From Campylorhamphus procurvoides (lineage: Eukaryota > Chordata > Aves > Passeriformes > Dendrocolaptidae), in NCBI GenBank assembly GCA_013396655.1, contig WBMV01004888.1, forward strand, positions 1,860,001 to 1,924,000: a stretch of DNA of 64,000 bases. Reading direction: 5' to 3'. Position 1 is the first letter of the stretch. Each line of letters begins with the position of its first letter. This document shows, in pieces, positions 13,964 through 27,000 of the stretch. The notes beneath the pieces were generated by a model that was not told the DNA's origin, did no database searches, and saw nothing but the letters and a program-made list of their open reading frames with translations. Both the position numbers and the translations under genes were made by a program.

Positions 13964-14014
13964 GAACACTGCAGTGTTCACAAAGATTTAGTCCAAGGAG
14001 GCCCTAGGCCTCCT
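13964..14014. repeat. Two adjacent perfect palindromes
   Basis: GAACACTGCAGTGTTC (13964-13979) is a 16-bp perfect palindrome. Sixteen bases later lies AGGAGGCC-CTA-GGCCTCCT (13996-14014), 8-bp arms around 3 nt. The first has GAACA and TGTTC halves like steroid-receptor half-sites, but the 6-nt gap differs from the 3-nt spacing of a glucocorticoid or androgen response element. No function is assigned. Confidence 0.85.
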
Positions 14015-14439
14015 CCACCAAGGTAAGAGGTACATGTATGGGGACATCACACAATTGGAGGCTTTAAGATTAAGGAAAATTCCTTTATAGAGGGATTATA
14101 TCACACTTATTTGTATGATGGATCTAGGATGCACTTTACATTCCACAATGTTAAGCATTTTCCTTTGCTGTAGAGCTCTTCTATGGTGTGGGGTATGGCT
14201 GTTTCACAATGGGAAAGTGATGCAAGGCTGAATGCTAATTTTCCAGCAGTTACCGTGGCACTAAAGTTTGGATAACCTAAGCAAATTTGGCCATCCTGTG
14301 GCTGTCTCTTGCAGACTATTGTCCTGCTAAGGAAAATTAAGAAGAATGTTTTCCATTAATTTTATATGTTTTCTCCAAAACCCATCTATTAATTCCTTTA
14401 TTTGCAAGTCTCTTAAGGCTTCGTAGTGCCGAAGGGGAT

Positions 14440-14545
14440 CCTCCCCATCACCTCTCACTCTCCTCTCCTCACTTGCTCCAGCTGTTCTTCATCTCCTACT
14501 TCCCTTATCCCCTGTCCTCAGCTCCTGTCTCTAATTCCATCTCTC
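14440..14545 (+). repeat. CT-rich low-complexity tract
   Basis: About 100 bases with very few purines on the plus strand (CTCTCACTCTCCTCTCCTC and similar). There is no fixed unit. It produces the Ser/Leu/Pro-rich 110-codon frame at 14426-14758, which I do not regard as a gene. Confidence 0.6.
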
Positions 14546-15677
14546 TGCAAATGGTTGCTCAGCAAGGAGATGGCACGTTTTGAGCCTCATGCTGAGCTGC
14601 CCAATGGCTGCTCAGTTGCTTGGCAGGATGCGTGGCATGGGGGATTGCTGATCTTCTATTTGTCTCCAGTTTTTGCAGTTTGCTCCGATTCATCTGTGAG
14701 GTTTCTATCCTCCCCTCCAACTCAGTTGAAACCAGGTGAGCAACTCAAATACTGTTAAGAGGAACCTTTCAGACAGGCACAGTGCAACCATGCAAAACGC
14801 ACACAGTTAGAAAACCATGGCCAGAAACGTGCTGTTCCACCTAAAGAGTAAGAACATAATAGGATGTTCTCACTGCAGCAAAGTGTTTCAGGGCGATCTG
14901 TGAGAGCAAAATTGGAAGCTCTGCCTCTATCCCTACCATGTCCAGTCACTATCCTAGAAGCAGCTTGGAACCTGAGGTAATTTGATAATTTCGTTTTTAT
15001 AACTTCAGCTCCCCTAAATGACCTTTAAAATTTATTTGCTGCATTTACTTGGGGTTTTAAGAGATTATACTTAAGTAATGCTTCACTGCATTTAATGTTT
15101 TGTTGTATTTTAATTTACTGTGTAATGACTGTCTATATTAAATAATAGTAGTAACACCTGAAATTATTAGTCAACCAAAGATGACAGATAATGCCTGTTA
15201 AGTTCTCTCTATATTTTCAGTCATTTGTCTCCCAGGTAACATAGGAAGAATGTTAAATCATACTGGAACACATTCTTCAGCTGATGTAAATCAGCAAATG
15301 TACAGCAGCTGAATTTCTGGCCCATTATGTTTTTCCATGAAAGATATTGTTGCCTTTGAAATATTAATTATCTATGATTCTTTTACTTTTCTTGTTTTCT
15401 GCCTTTGCAGGTGCTGCTAATTCTTCCAATTTCTTCCAGAAATAGGAAAATTTATCTATATTAGGAAATGTGTTCCTCCCTTCTCCAGTATGCTGCATTT
15501 TCATTTTTGGCATCCATATTTAAATCCTAATGTACATACAGATATGAATGATGTGGGTTTTACTGCCTACAGTTTTAAATCCTACCATGCATCAGCTGCA
15601 TAGACAGCTTAACCCCTTCTTGTTTTAGCTGAAAACCATCTGTTTTTTGTAAAAGATGACTGTGGCATACACTTTGT

Positions 15678-15691
15678 CACACACACACACA
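15678..15691 (+). repeat. (CA)7 microsatellite
   Basis: Seven uninterrupted CA units. A minor simple repeat. Confidence 0.9.
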
Positions 15692-18600
15692 GAGATCTCT
15701 GTCAACACACTGTCCCCATCTCCAAGTCCTGCCTCGCAAAATCAGTTAAATCAGATAATAAATGAATCACCAAGTCTGGTTGCTGAAGGGAAGGCTCAGA
15801 GTCTCTTACCCCACAGCTTGCTGGCACTGGCAGATGCACCAAAACTCCCATCCAAAGGGACAGAGTCAAAGAGGTTCCTTTCCCCTTCCCTGATTCCTCC
15901 TTCAGAAAAGCTCAGGGTGAAGCCCACAATCTCTAAGCTCTGAAATAACTTTCCATGTCCCACTGCTGGATGTGGGGGGCATTTTGAGCAAAAGTTAGTT
16001 GTATGCTAAGGCAAGGAGTATCCCATGCTGCTCCAGAGGAATTCATCACTGGAGACCTGCATCCAGCAGGCATGCTAAGAGTCACAGCCAGGGGAGAGGC
16101 ACTCTCCCCATAAGCCTGTCTGTGCAATTCACCACCCTTCCCTGTTTCCCCCAGGAGCTGTGGGGTACATAGCCTGGGTAGAACAGGGGAAAGGGTTAAT
16201 CCTCCTGTATCTAGTAGAGTTTAATTGGAGGGGAATTTTCTTTGACTTAATTTCCTCTCTTGTCTCAACTCAAGTCTAGTGGATCAAAAGAAATGCAAAT
16301 TGAAAGATAATATTTTGGATGTGCCTGATTTTAAAGTTGAACATGAATAATCTTTCATGCCTCTGACTTAATGTCTGTATCATTTTTGTTACAAAAGTCT
16401 TGAAACAATGAGTATTTCCTTGTGTGACAAGAAGAATTTACTTTCCATCAAGAGAGGAAACCTGAAGGATGCTGTTGCAGTATTAAAACACAGCTACTAA
16501 TTAGCTCAGGTTATCAAACCTGACATTATCCTTTACATAAAAATACCATGTTTTATTTTATAATGAGAGGGCAAAGACTCAGTTATTACAAAGTATCAAG
16601 CTACTGCATGTGGGCTGCCATTATATAGCAGGGTTTTTCACAAAGGAATTCAATTGGCTGATTATTGGATTATTGGTTAATGCAATTTAATGTAAAATCC
16701 CTCTTTTCCTTTCCTTGTCCTTTCTTTCCTTGTTATTTTGAATTATAGCACTGGTAAAGTATTTTTCAAGTGGTTAACTTGAGTTTGCTTTCCAACATCT
16801 CTTTATTTGTGAAGAAATGAATTCAAAGGTTCTGTTTTCTTTTTAGTGCTTTTGAAAATGAAGGATAGTTGTGCCTGCACTACAAGAAGGGTGATTTAGG
16901 TAAACATCTCTGAGGCAGCTTGAGTCAATTTAGCTTAGACTTGCCCTGAAATTCTCTATTGCTTTGCTGCAAACCTTCCCAAGAGAAAAGATTTACTCCT
17001 GCTGAGCTGTATTGGAGTAGAAGGTGGTTTTGTTGGTGTCCTACATTATGGCTGACAAAAAGGGTAGAGAAAAATGCTACATTGAACTGCAGCAATAGGG
17101 AGGAGAAAAGATTTGCTTACTTTTTCTCCACATGTTCAGTCTGGGAGTGATGGATACCTGTTGTGTCATCTCTAAAATTCACATCAGACTCACACAAGAA
17201 ATCTATAAGGACTTTTTATTGATGGTTTTCCAAGAATTCCTCATTTTCAACGTGCACACAAGAGATTTTTCTGTGATTATTTGACAGCAGATAGTAAAGC
17301 CCTACATGCTGGCTGACACATTGGTAGGATAAATGCCCAGCCCTATGTTCAGCCCTAGCTTGGGGAGGCCCAAATGTATAATGGAGAAAAAAAAACCCAC
17401 CTCACTTTTCTGCCATTGAGACCATACTGTGCTGAGAATGTGCTCCAGGTCTGCACCATGGAATGTACAGGGAGGCAAAGTCCTGAGACAAAACCAAAGG
17501 AGAAGGTGCAAGGGTAAATGCTATTTTTCCTTTACCATGACACTTTTTTATAGATTGGGAGAAATAACTTGTGCTTGCTCTTTGAACAGAGCCATTCCTT
17601 TGCACATGCAGAGACATCTCGCAGGCCAGCTGTGCTGCCTCAGAGTTCTTGTTATCAACTCTTTAAAGTGTGGGGGGAAGCAACAAAATCATGACAATGA
17701 TAAATACTGCTTCTTTACACGCTTACACGGTGCCAACCCAGCCTGTGGTCCAAAAGCCCCACTGTGGTCTGGCTCTGAGTAAACAGAGTTATTAGCAATC
17801 ATGGGAGGCTGAGAGGTTGGAGGTTTGAGCTGACCAGTTGTTACAGAAAAACAACAGATTCCTTCTCCTTTTTTTTTTTCTGGGCTCCTTTTATTGCTGA
17901 ATTTTTCACACTCCAGAGAAGAGCACTGCTGTTGTCTGGTGGCTAAAAGCAAAATCACATATAGAGGAAAGAGAAAGGAGTAAAACAAAGCTGTCTCTTG
18001 CTCCCAGCTCGATAACAAATGCAGCAAGCGATCCCGTAGGCACACCAGGTAGTGCCCCTGGGCTGGCGCCATGCCCGTCTGTGCCATCTGCTGAGTATCA
18101 AACCTTCCTCTGCTTCCCATCCTGCAGAACCTGCTGCAGCCAGGCGCTGCTTTTCTGCTGAAACCACTGCAGCTCGCAGCCAGCCCAGGTTAGCAGTTTG
18201 ATAGCTTTTACTGCAAAAAAGGGGAAAGGGAGGTACACTACATCTTTGTATTTTTGCAGTTATAATATCTGTTATGGGTTTTGTGAGTGTAATAGGACAT
18301 TTCTCTAGCTATTTACAACAGGTCAGAGCAAGAGCCCTGCTTCCCATATGCCCTCTCATTGAAATGGCTATTTTTGTTTTCTGAGTACAACTTTAGATGG
18401 AGGCTAGTGAAACAGCCACATTGGAATCATTGATGTGATTATTGGGTTGAAGGAGAACAATAAATAAAAATATGTTGTTTATATTATGAGATGCAGACTC
18501 AAAATGACAGGCTGTCATATAAAAGCGGGAACGAAATAGGATATTGAGACGCAAAAAAAGGCAGTAATAAAAAGCTCAGTATTTTATTCCACATCAGATG

Positions 18601-21600
18601 GTTTCTCTTCTATCTAAACTGGCATGTTTCCTAAAACAATATTGCTTAAGGAAACAGCTGGTCCATCAGAATGTCTTCCCTCTGCTGTGTATCATCTGCC
18701 CAGCATTTTGCTCTGATCAGAAAGGTAAAGACTATGAGCACAGAGTGAGGATTGAAGGAAAAATATTTCTGTGCCCCTAAACAACAATACAGCAACTCCA
18801 AGCAAAGACATAGAAGTATAAGAGAAATTCACTAATAAATCAAGCATTCACATTTTCATCAGGAAAAATACGTCCCAACTGTCACAATTTCTTTCAGGTT
18901 TTACGAGACCACTTCACTGGCACTTTAAATCAATAAGAATGTTAAGAGTAGTGTCTTGAGATTGCAGGAAAGCCATCTAATTTTCACAGCACAAGACATT
19001 TTTCAAAATTCAAAAATTGTAAATCTAGAAGTCTTCCATGCGAAGAGAATCATGCTGCTCTAGTCTTGAAAACTGAAAATATAAGATCTGATACAAAATA
19101 TTTTGAAGTTCCATGGGACTGTCTTTTTGGATTGGATGCTGTTAGAAAAGCCTATTAGGGTTGGAGAGAATTAGGCTTTAATTCAAATTCTGCTCATCTG
19201 TATTAAAGAAGAGTTTGATTTAGGAGCCCTTCTGTCTAAACAAAATTCTGCTAATTCATTTGGTGCCATTCTGTTTCTCCACAGAAGAGTTTAATCTCCA
19301 CTCTCATAAGCCTGAGAACTCTCACCTCTGGCATTTTACCTTTTGAAGGGATTTTTCTGCTTGCAAAGCTTGGAATCTTGGAGACAGATCAAAACTGAAA
19401 AGCAGGGTGAACCAAAGAGGTGTTTTCCTAGGAATAGTGCAAGTTTTACATGATGGTACATTTAGGCTGCTTTTATTTCAACCTGCATGGTACTTCAGAG
19501 CATTTGCAAGAATAGCACATCACATTGATATGTGATGTTGGGTTTGAAGGATTACTTAGGCACCCTAATAAATAGTGTGATATTTACAGAGGATGAGTAC
19601 TGAGTGACACCAAGTGAGTTATTAACCTTTACTTTTTTCATTTTATCATCTATTCCTGCTGAATTTCTTGTGAACTCAAATGCAGATCCCCTAGTTTAAC
19701 TGATCTTGTTCTGCAGCACCTCTGCTTGACCAAAACTGAGGTTTTCAAGGCAGATTTACTAAATTTGCCAGTGCTGATCTGAAAGTCAAATATGCAGGTG
19801 AAAATGCTGGAAACTGATTATCTCACTGAGAGTTGTTAGTTCTTTTCGAAATCTAGCATTTATATTGCCATCTCTTTTCAAAAGCCCTGAGATCTTCTGA
19901 AGAATACAATTCTAGATTTGTATGTTGAGCATTTAAAAATTAGGCTTTGGGGGTTTTTTTCGAAACATAAGTCTGCAACTCAACTGAATAGGGTCAAGGT
20001 ATCTCCTAAGCCCAATTGCCTTGGTGCAAATAGATGGAAAAAAATGTCAGGGAAGCCTGCATTGAGACCCTTAATAGCATTTGACTAAAGCACACTTTTG
20101 CTAAAAGCATGTCTTCCAAAAACTGCGAAGATATAATCTTAAAAGTGTTGAATTTAATTGGTTTGAGTTTTTTTTCTTTTGTTAAAATAACAATCAATGC
20201 TTTTACATTTAAAACAACATCAGTTTCAAGAGAATTTTTGAGGCTGTAGCCAAAAATACAGAATAGCTGTACCACAGAAGCACAGGAAAGAAACTCCTGT
20301 CTTTTCCCCTAAGATAGATGGGAAAGCCATACTTTCTGGTGTTCTACGCTTGATTTATTAGTTTTAACTTGCCAACCTAAAGTCATAGTCAGTTAGACTA
20401 ACATTGTTTTAGTTTTACCAAAACTCTCTCCATTATGTAGCTTGGTATCAGCTAAAGTTGGCTTCACTACTTTTTCCAAAGCAGGATGACAGGGTAAGGA
20501 GCTGTCTGGGCTCTGCTGGCTCTGCCGCGGCAGCCACTGCTCGGGTGAATGCCCAGCTAAGGCAGCAGCCCCAGGAAAGGGTGCTCAGGACACTTCCTGC
20601 AGCTGAAGGAAGAGCCTACACCAACCCCAGGATTTGCCTGGGGGTTGCCACGCTTCTTTTGGAGGACCTTTAAAGAGGCTGTGCTGCTTCAAACTCAAAG
20701 GATTATGTCATGGTGAAATTGGGTATTGCAGTTATCATGGAGAGGCACAGCATTTGGTTTGGCCTAACTAGAAATAGTTCACTTTTTTCCAAGGAAGATT
20801 TCATTTCAGCTTGACTTAAGGCATTGTGTTCAGTGACCACCAGGTGTTTTCAGTTGCTCATTTGGGGGTTGCTACTTTAGGCTGTGCTCTTTTTGAGTGC
20901 CACCTGCAGATGTTTCTGGTTTTAAACCCATTGGCTCACAGTGCTCCTGAGTGTCAGGTTTTTGCCTGTTTCTTTTCTAGGTAAAACCACTCATCAGACA
21001 AACAGAATTTGCAGTTTCCGTCTGTCACAAGACGGGCCTTGGGCTGAAGAAGTAGCTGTAGGCTGATACTCTCCAAAGGAGCACAGGATTTGGGGTCTGT
21101 CCGCAGCACAGCACCAGGAGTTTATCTCTCTCTGGTAAGTACATGCAGTGTGGACACACCTGTAGCTTTTATGTAGCCCTCCTTTAGGAGAGCATCTAAG
21201 GTTCTCCAGATGCTCCCTTGAGACTACACCTTGTGAGAACATCCCATAACAGTCTTAGTCTGCTCTGGAAACGTAGATATAGTAAAATCTACTCACGGTT
21301 TCTGGTAATTGTGCTGGACTAGGTTGATGTAGATAGTGTTGTGGTGAGTGTGCAGCCTGAGCAAGGTTGTATGGGGGCACTTGGGCTGACCTGTTCTAAC
21401 TCCAGAGCTGTGCTTGGAATTAAATGCAGTAGAGAGGACTGCACTGCTCTTTTTCCTCAGTGTTAGAAGTTCCTCTTGACAGACACAGGGAAGCTGGAAT
21501 GGCTGTATGGCCCCCTGTACTGATATGACAGCGTTCCTAACATTTAAACAACAGTTTAATTTTTCTGGGAAGAAAATGTCTCTAAAATTTCTTGGGAGAA

Positions 21601-23825
21601 AGCAAAGCAAACCTTCAGAAAGCTACAGATGGAAAGCTTGCATTTATGTAAAATGAAACCATGCTGAGAATCACTGGAGAAAACCTATATTTTCTTGCCA
21701 ATTATAACAATATTAGGTAGCAGTGAAGGTTTCCAAGGCAACCTGGCCACGGGTGCATTCATGTGGAGTATGTGTGACTTCCTGCTTTGTGAAGCCAATG
21801 GATGGATGTCAGAAGGTGGTGTGGTGGGGGAGTACAGATCATTTCATCCATCTACACTAGGAATACTATTGAAAAGCAGAGGATTTTTTTTCATTGTACG
21901 TTGGATTGTGCTGAGCATTTCACTGCCTTTGTTTCTAGAATAAGCAAGATGTAGAAACAGGCAAATGTGTGTGAGTCAGGCTGAAGACACCTGGCCAGTG
22001 AAGTGTCCACAGTTATAGGAGACCTTGTAGACAAGTTATTGTGTAGTCTGCTCATGCATTCTCTGTGGGTGTAAATAGATGTACAACATCTTCCCCAAAT
22101 AAGTTTTCTTCCTTTGGTGCCTGACACCAGCCTGTGTTTCCCAAGGTGCAAAACCAAAGGAGTTCTTCCAACACCTCACGTTTCTTGCCTTCACTTGCAG
22201 TGCTTGGTACCATCTTGTCTTTGCCTGTCCCTCATTCCTCTCCACAGTGTCTCTGGTGTATCGAAGCTTTCTTGCCCTCTCCAGCTGTCCTGTGAAGGAC
22301 AGAAATTGCAACACAGTGTGGTCTCCCACATGCTTTCTTCAGGTCATCACTCTTGTTTCCTCTGAAGAGTCATTGCAGTTAAATGTTGTGTGAGGCTCCC
22401 GCTGTCAGTCTCCAAGGAATTCACTGACTTGTCTTCGAAAACTTCTGAAAACTTTTTAAAACTTCCAAGAATCTCAGATTAAGTTTGTTCAGGAAAAAAA
22501 TCATCAGCCCTGCTCAATACCTGATACAGGTGTCAGGAAAATAAAAAAGCAGTCCCCTAGCCACCTAAGGGAACTGAGAAAGGAACATGGGTCATGTTTG
22601 TCAGTCCTGACTCCTTTCCACATAACCAGGGCAGCTGCAACACAGCCATGATGTAGAGCAGTCCATCTCTCATTTTAGCTTGTTGGATAAGCTGAGCTTG
22701 CATGTCTGTACTGACATTGGAGCAGGGCAGATCACGGGGGGTTGAAGCTGTAGTCTGAGATTTGGCCAAGTATTTCCACTGTTCTTCAACAGCAGTCCCC
22801 TTTCCAAACATTTGCTTCAGAAAAAGCCAGAGGGGATTCCCAATTATCTTCCTCTAAACCAAAACTTCTGCAGTACTGAGTTCACTGTAACTTTGCACTT
22901 CCCCTGGGAATTAAACAGTCACAGTAGGTGTTCAATGAGCAGTTATTCAGGTATTGAAAAATGCCTGTGTGATCCCTTTTGGCTCTGGTCTTAAGGCTTC
23001 AGCCACATTGAAACTCTGGTAATGTGCACAGCCACGTCCTTACTCAGCGCTGCTTTCAGAGTAGCCACGGTGGCTGTTGTGTGCAATGAATGTCAATCAC
23101 ACCCTGAGCACCCAGAAGTAAGCTTGAGTGAAAAATTAAGATGCTGGGAATTTGTAAAGCTTGAATTGCTTTACCTAACTGTTGCTTTTTACCGTGAATT
23201 GCAAAATGTCCTCTGTGCATGCAGATGTGCTCACATCTAGCTCACTCTCAAACAGCTCCCACTTTAGTGCTTTCAGCTGTGGCTCAGATGTGCATCCTGC
23301 CGTGCCTCTATCCCTGCGCCAGTGTGTACACTGCCATCCAGAGGTGCAACAGCTGCATGTGCAGGTACACCCAAACTAGCTGTCAGCTGGCTGTCACCAT
23401 GCCAACAGTAACGAAACCTCGCTTGCCAAAAGGCTTTGCAGCTGGCATCCTGGGACTCCCAGCACACACATAGCTGATGGCCATGGTCCTCTCACACCCA
23501 AAGTGGTTGAGCCTTGCCTGGTGCTGTTAGGTGTGTGCACAGCACCCCAATCACAGTGTGAACATCAGGGAATACACAAATGGGTTCCTCCTCTCAAAGC
23601 AGTTGTTCAAGCGACTGCCAATGCCAAACTCTCAAAGAGGGAGGAAATAACGGGAGGAGGATGCTGGTCAGGAACCTACTCAGATAATCAAACCAGGAGA
23701 ATGTACTCATTACTTTTACAGAGATTTTCTACTGCATTGGCTGTCCTGAAATTTTGGGCATGAGCCCGCTTTTTCCTTGCTCGTGGGGAAGGAAAGAAGA
23801 AACTTGTAAAGAGCCAGCCCAGATT
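15692..23825. other. Unassigned non-coding DNA
   Basis: No gene or repeat family is recognised. 16230-16760 is strongly AT-rich, with homeobox-like TAATTA cores and an inverted repeat (7-bp arms at 16506 and 16517). 20490-20690 and 23020-23470 are locally GC-richer and hold short frames of up to 84 codons without recognisable domains. An 11-T run lies at 17869. A 9-bp inverted repeat lies at 19517-19538. Confidence 0.6.
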
Positions 23826-24035
23826 GTGTCCTTTCAGTGTCTAAAAGGGGCCTGCAAGAAAGCTGGAGAGGGACTTGCTACAAGGGCATGTAGTGATAAA
23901 CCAGAGGGAAATGGCTTTAAACTGGCAGAGTGTAGAGTTAGATTGGATATTAAGGAGAAATTTGTAACTGTGAGGGTGCTGAGGCACTGGAACTGGTGAA
24001 ACTGGTGACCATCCCTGGACATTGACGGAAGGCAT
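23826..24035 (+). mobile_element. CR1 LINE remnant, degenerate
   Basis: A plus-strand CR1 fragment. In order it carries CTTTCAGTGTCTAAAAGG, GAGAGGGACTTGCTACAAGG, GCATGTAGTGATA, ATGGCTTTAAACTGGCAGAG, TTAGATTGGATATTAAGGAG and GTGAGGGTGCTGAGGCACTGG-type phrases, all characteristic of the CR1 ORF2 tail. In one frame it reads as the end of ORF2 (GEGLATRACSD, GNGFKLAECRVRLDIKEKF, LRHWNW). About 20 bases normally present after the GGAAC segment seem deleted before CCATCCCTGG, and the 3' terminal repeats are not seen. It is older and more decayed than the minus-strand copies at 3612 and 44838. Confidence 0.85.
23830..23999 (+). pseudogene. CR1 ORF2 C-terminal remnant
   Basis: The reading frame ending at 23999 contains the C-terminal CR1 ORF2 signature (RLDIKEKF followed by RVLRHWN), preceded by CLKGACKKAGEGL. 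Only the extreme C-terminus remains; the polymerase and endonuclease domains are absent. It is an inactive relic within the surrounding CR1 fragment. Confidence 0.8.
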
Positions 24036-27000
24036 CTAAATGTGGTAGTAGCTCTTAAGCATTGAATATGTTACTGAATACTAGGACCCAAGTGATTCAG
24101 GCACTCCTGACACTTAAGTCATGTGTTTGAGGCTCTCAATCACCTTAGGACTCTGCATCATTTGGCATTTGGGGTTCCAGAGAAAGGTGTATCAAGCTCT
24201 TGTCTGTGTAGACAAAATCAAACACCAGATTGAATTGCCTTTTTACAATATGGGACACTTGACAGAGCTATAGAAACCCCATTTGAAAAACGATAGCTGT
24301 TGATTTTCTGCTTGCAGAGAATTAATAGTATTTTTCTATCCTGCAAAACCAGCCATTAAATCAGCAAAATGCTTTGGTGTTAGAGCCATTTGGAATGTAA
24401 AAAATAGTGCTGCTTCTTGTTGAGCTGCAAATGTTCAGTTGCAAAGTTAAGGAAAATCTAAAAGGACAAATAATGATCTTAATTTGCAAGACATTTTACA
24501 AGTAAACATGCTACAGTTGGAGCTACAAATCAGATAATTGCTGAACATTTTAAAACCCAGGTGTATAAAATTAAAAACAAGAAAATCAAATTTAAGTGAA
24601 AACAAATAACGGGAATTCTAAGTAGAAGATTCAGATTTTTTTTTTTTTGTGAACCATTCCTTTATCTCTACAGCCTCAAATATCACATCGTGGTCTCTAA
24701 TCATCTACGTTATAATATTTAAATGAGCACATACTTTAACATAAAGCGGTTTACAGTCAGTTTTTCTATTACTGTATAAGAAATATACCCATGAAGCATA
24801 AAAAGGTCAACCACTTCAATGAAACACTTTTAAAAATAATACAGTTTTACAGCCATACATAAATATATGTATTTTATTATGTCAAAGAATATGAAATAAA
24901 ATAGCTCAGTGTTAAGGCACAAGTCTTTCAAAGAGGATACATTAGCTTTAAACTGGGATATATGATCATTGAAATGCATTATTTCTGCTTTGGACTTTAT
25001 ATTTCCAAGTGAAAGGGTTTTTTTCTCCCTACTTCCCATCTTTGGCTGATCTTTTTTACCCACTTGCAATACTTTATCTGTCAAAGTGTTGTCACTGTGT
25101 ATTTTAGTAAAGTCTAATTAGGCACTGAGGGCTGTGCTGACCTCCTGAATGCTGTCCAGCTCTCTAGCCCAGCCCTGCCATGCCAGGACAGCCTGTCCGT
25201 TCAGACCTATCCTTCTGGAGAGTGCTGGCAGCTCAGTCAGAGAGCAAAGTTGAAGTGCAGCCACGATGCAGGTGACAGAGAGGGTCTGGAAGTATTCCCA
25301 GGCAGGATGGGACTTTGACTAGGAGGAAGAGGCAAAGAGACAGTCCTTAAGTTGTTACATGTGGAACATTCATCAGAACGTCCTGAGAAGGTAGAAGGAA
25401 AGGGAGATGAGACCAGAAAGTATAGTTTGTTTATGTTTTTTGTCCTCCTATCTACCCATGACAAAGTATGGCTTGGTCTAAGCTGATCCTCGGAGAAGTT
25501 CCAAATCCTTGGGTTGGTTTTACAGCTTCTGACATGTCTATAATAGCCCAGATATCTATGTTGAGCTGCTGGCTAGTTCCTGCCATACAGCCTCCCAGCA
25601 TGTCCCACTTGACTGTGGGATCCCATGAAGACGGATTCCCAAAGCATCTGCTGTTACACAGTTAACTAATATCTCTAGGCCATACCTGACCTAAATTTTA
25701 TGCAAATAATTAAAAGGGTAAGTTTATTTCTGAGGAGCAGCTGTTCACAGAGTTTGGAGATAGAAATAAGGTAAAAAGCATTCCCATTCCCTACACATCA
25801 TTCCTCTGAAGCAATCAGTAAGTTTAATTAGAGTGGTTAGGAATGAGCTATGATAGCACCAAAGTTAGTATGAGATAAATTAGGGAAATATTGGGACAGA
25901 AGATGTGTGACATTTTTAAAAGAAATCTGATGTACATAATTGCCAGTGCTGCTTGTTATGAAGTGGAGGAGTGCGGGCATCAGGACCTTGCAGCAATAGA
26001 AGGAAAGTCTATTATAATCCATCCCTTTCACGCACTGTAACTGCAGTCTTGATAAGCAGTTGTAGGGGAGAGTGGTATAACATGCATGCCACTCTGCTTC
26101 CCCTTGAAAATACTGGTGTCCTCTTGCTGATTAGCCCCTGAAGTCAAGGGGTAAGTAAAGGTGTAATATAATGTAGTATTATATAATCCTCCTGTGTGCA
26201 AGTCATTACACTTCACATATGTGCTTAGCTTCTGTCTAGTATAGAAATAAATCCTCTACAGTAGTTCTTCTTTGAGTACCACTTGGGGCAAACAGAAATC
26301 CCAAAAGATATAGACACCCTTAGATTCATCTCCAGATGCCTTGAGTTAGAAGTCTAGTTGGCACAGGAGAGTGAATGGTACTTCCAGTTGCCCACCTACA
26401 GCCCATTCCGCTTCCAAGATGCCTTGTCTCTCTCCAGTGACCATGAAGGTCCTTCCAGAATAAGGGCCATGAATCAAGGGCAATATTTCTATCAAATTTC
26501 AGAGCCTGTCCAAAGTAATTCAGTACAGCTGTCACCACTGGACTGTGTCATGCAAGATAGCCCTGTGACTTTTCCAGCTTGTGTTAGTGTTAACATCAGC
26601 TCCCACACAGTTCAAAGTGAGCCACGTCTCTTCCTTTCTCTCTTGCTGATGTGCTGGACAGTACTTCTTAAAAATGCTTAAATCCATATTTTTAAGGAAG
26701 TCATCCCTCAAATGATGAAAGTAGTTTAAAGGTGTGGAAATTCCCCAATAGGGAACATTTCTAACCACAAGAACTGGCTTCCTGGAGAAAGAATTTTAAG
26801 GAAACACTTTATTTCTAAGTTGGATTTTGTTTGTGGTGGGGCTGTTCACACTTTTGAAGTTAAGCATGTTCTAAAGAGCTTTGTTCAGCTTGGGTCAAAG
26901 TGATAAGTGACAGAGCGTTCAAGCAAATATCTTTGTGGAAAATGCTATAGATCTGTTGATACCACCATGTTTTGTGGGCACTTATGGTTCTTTTGGTGCA

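Larger units (their letters stand above)
4423..15677. other. Unassigned non-coding DNA
   Basis: No gene or repeat family is recognised across this stretch. It is AT-rich single-copy-looking sequence. The longest frames are 163 codons on the minus strand (4997-4506) and 153 codons on the minus strand (8790-8329). Neither shows a domain, and they are isolated, so I treat them as chance. Separate entries cover an ACTC microsatellite (5529), two perfect hairpins (7354, 8756), adjacent palindromes (13964, 13996) and a pyrimidine-rich tract (14440). Confidence 0.6.

Noticed and set aside
13964..13979. Glucocorticoid response element
   Set aside because: The half-sites are separated by 6 bases, not the 3 required for receptor dimers.
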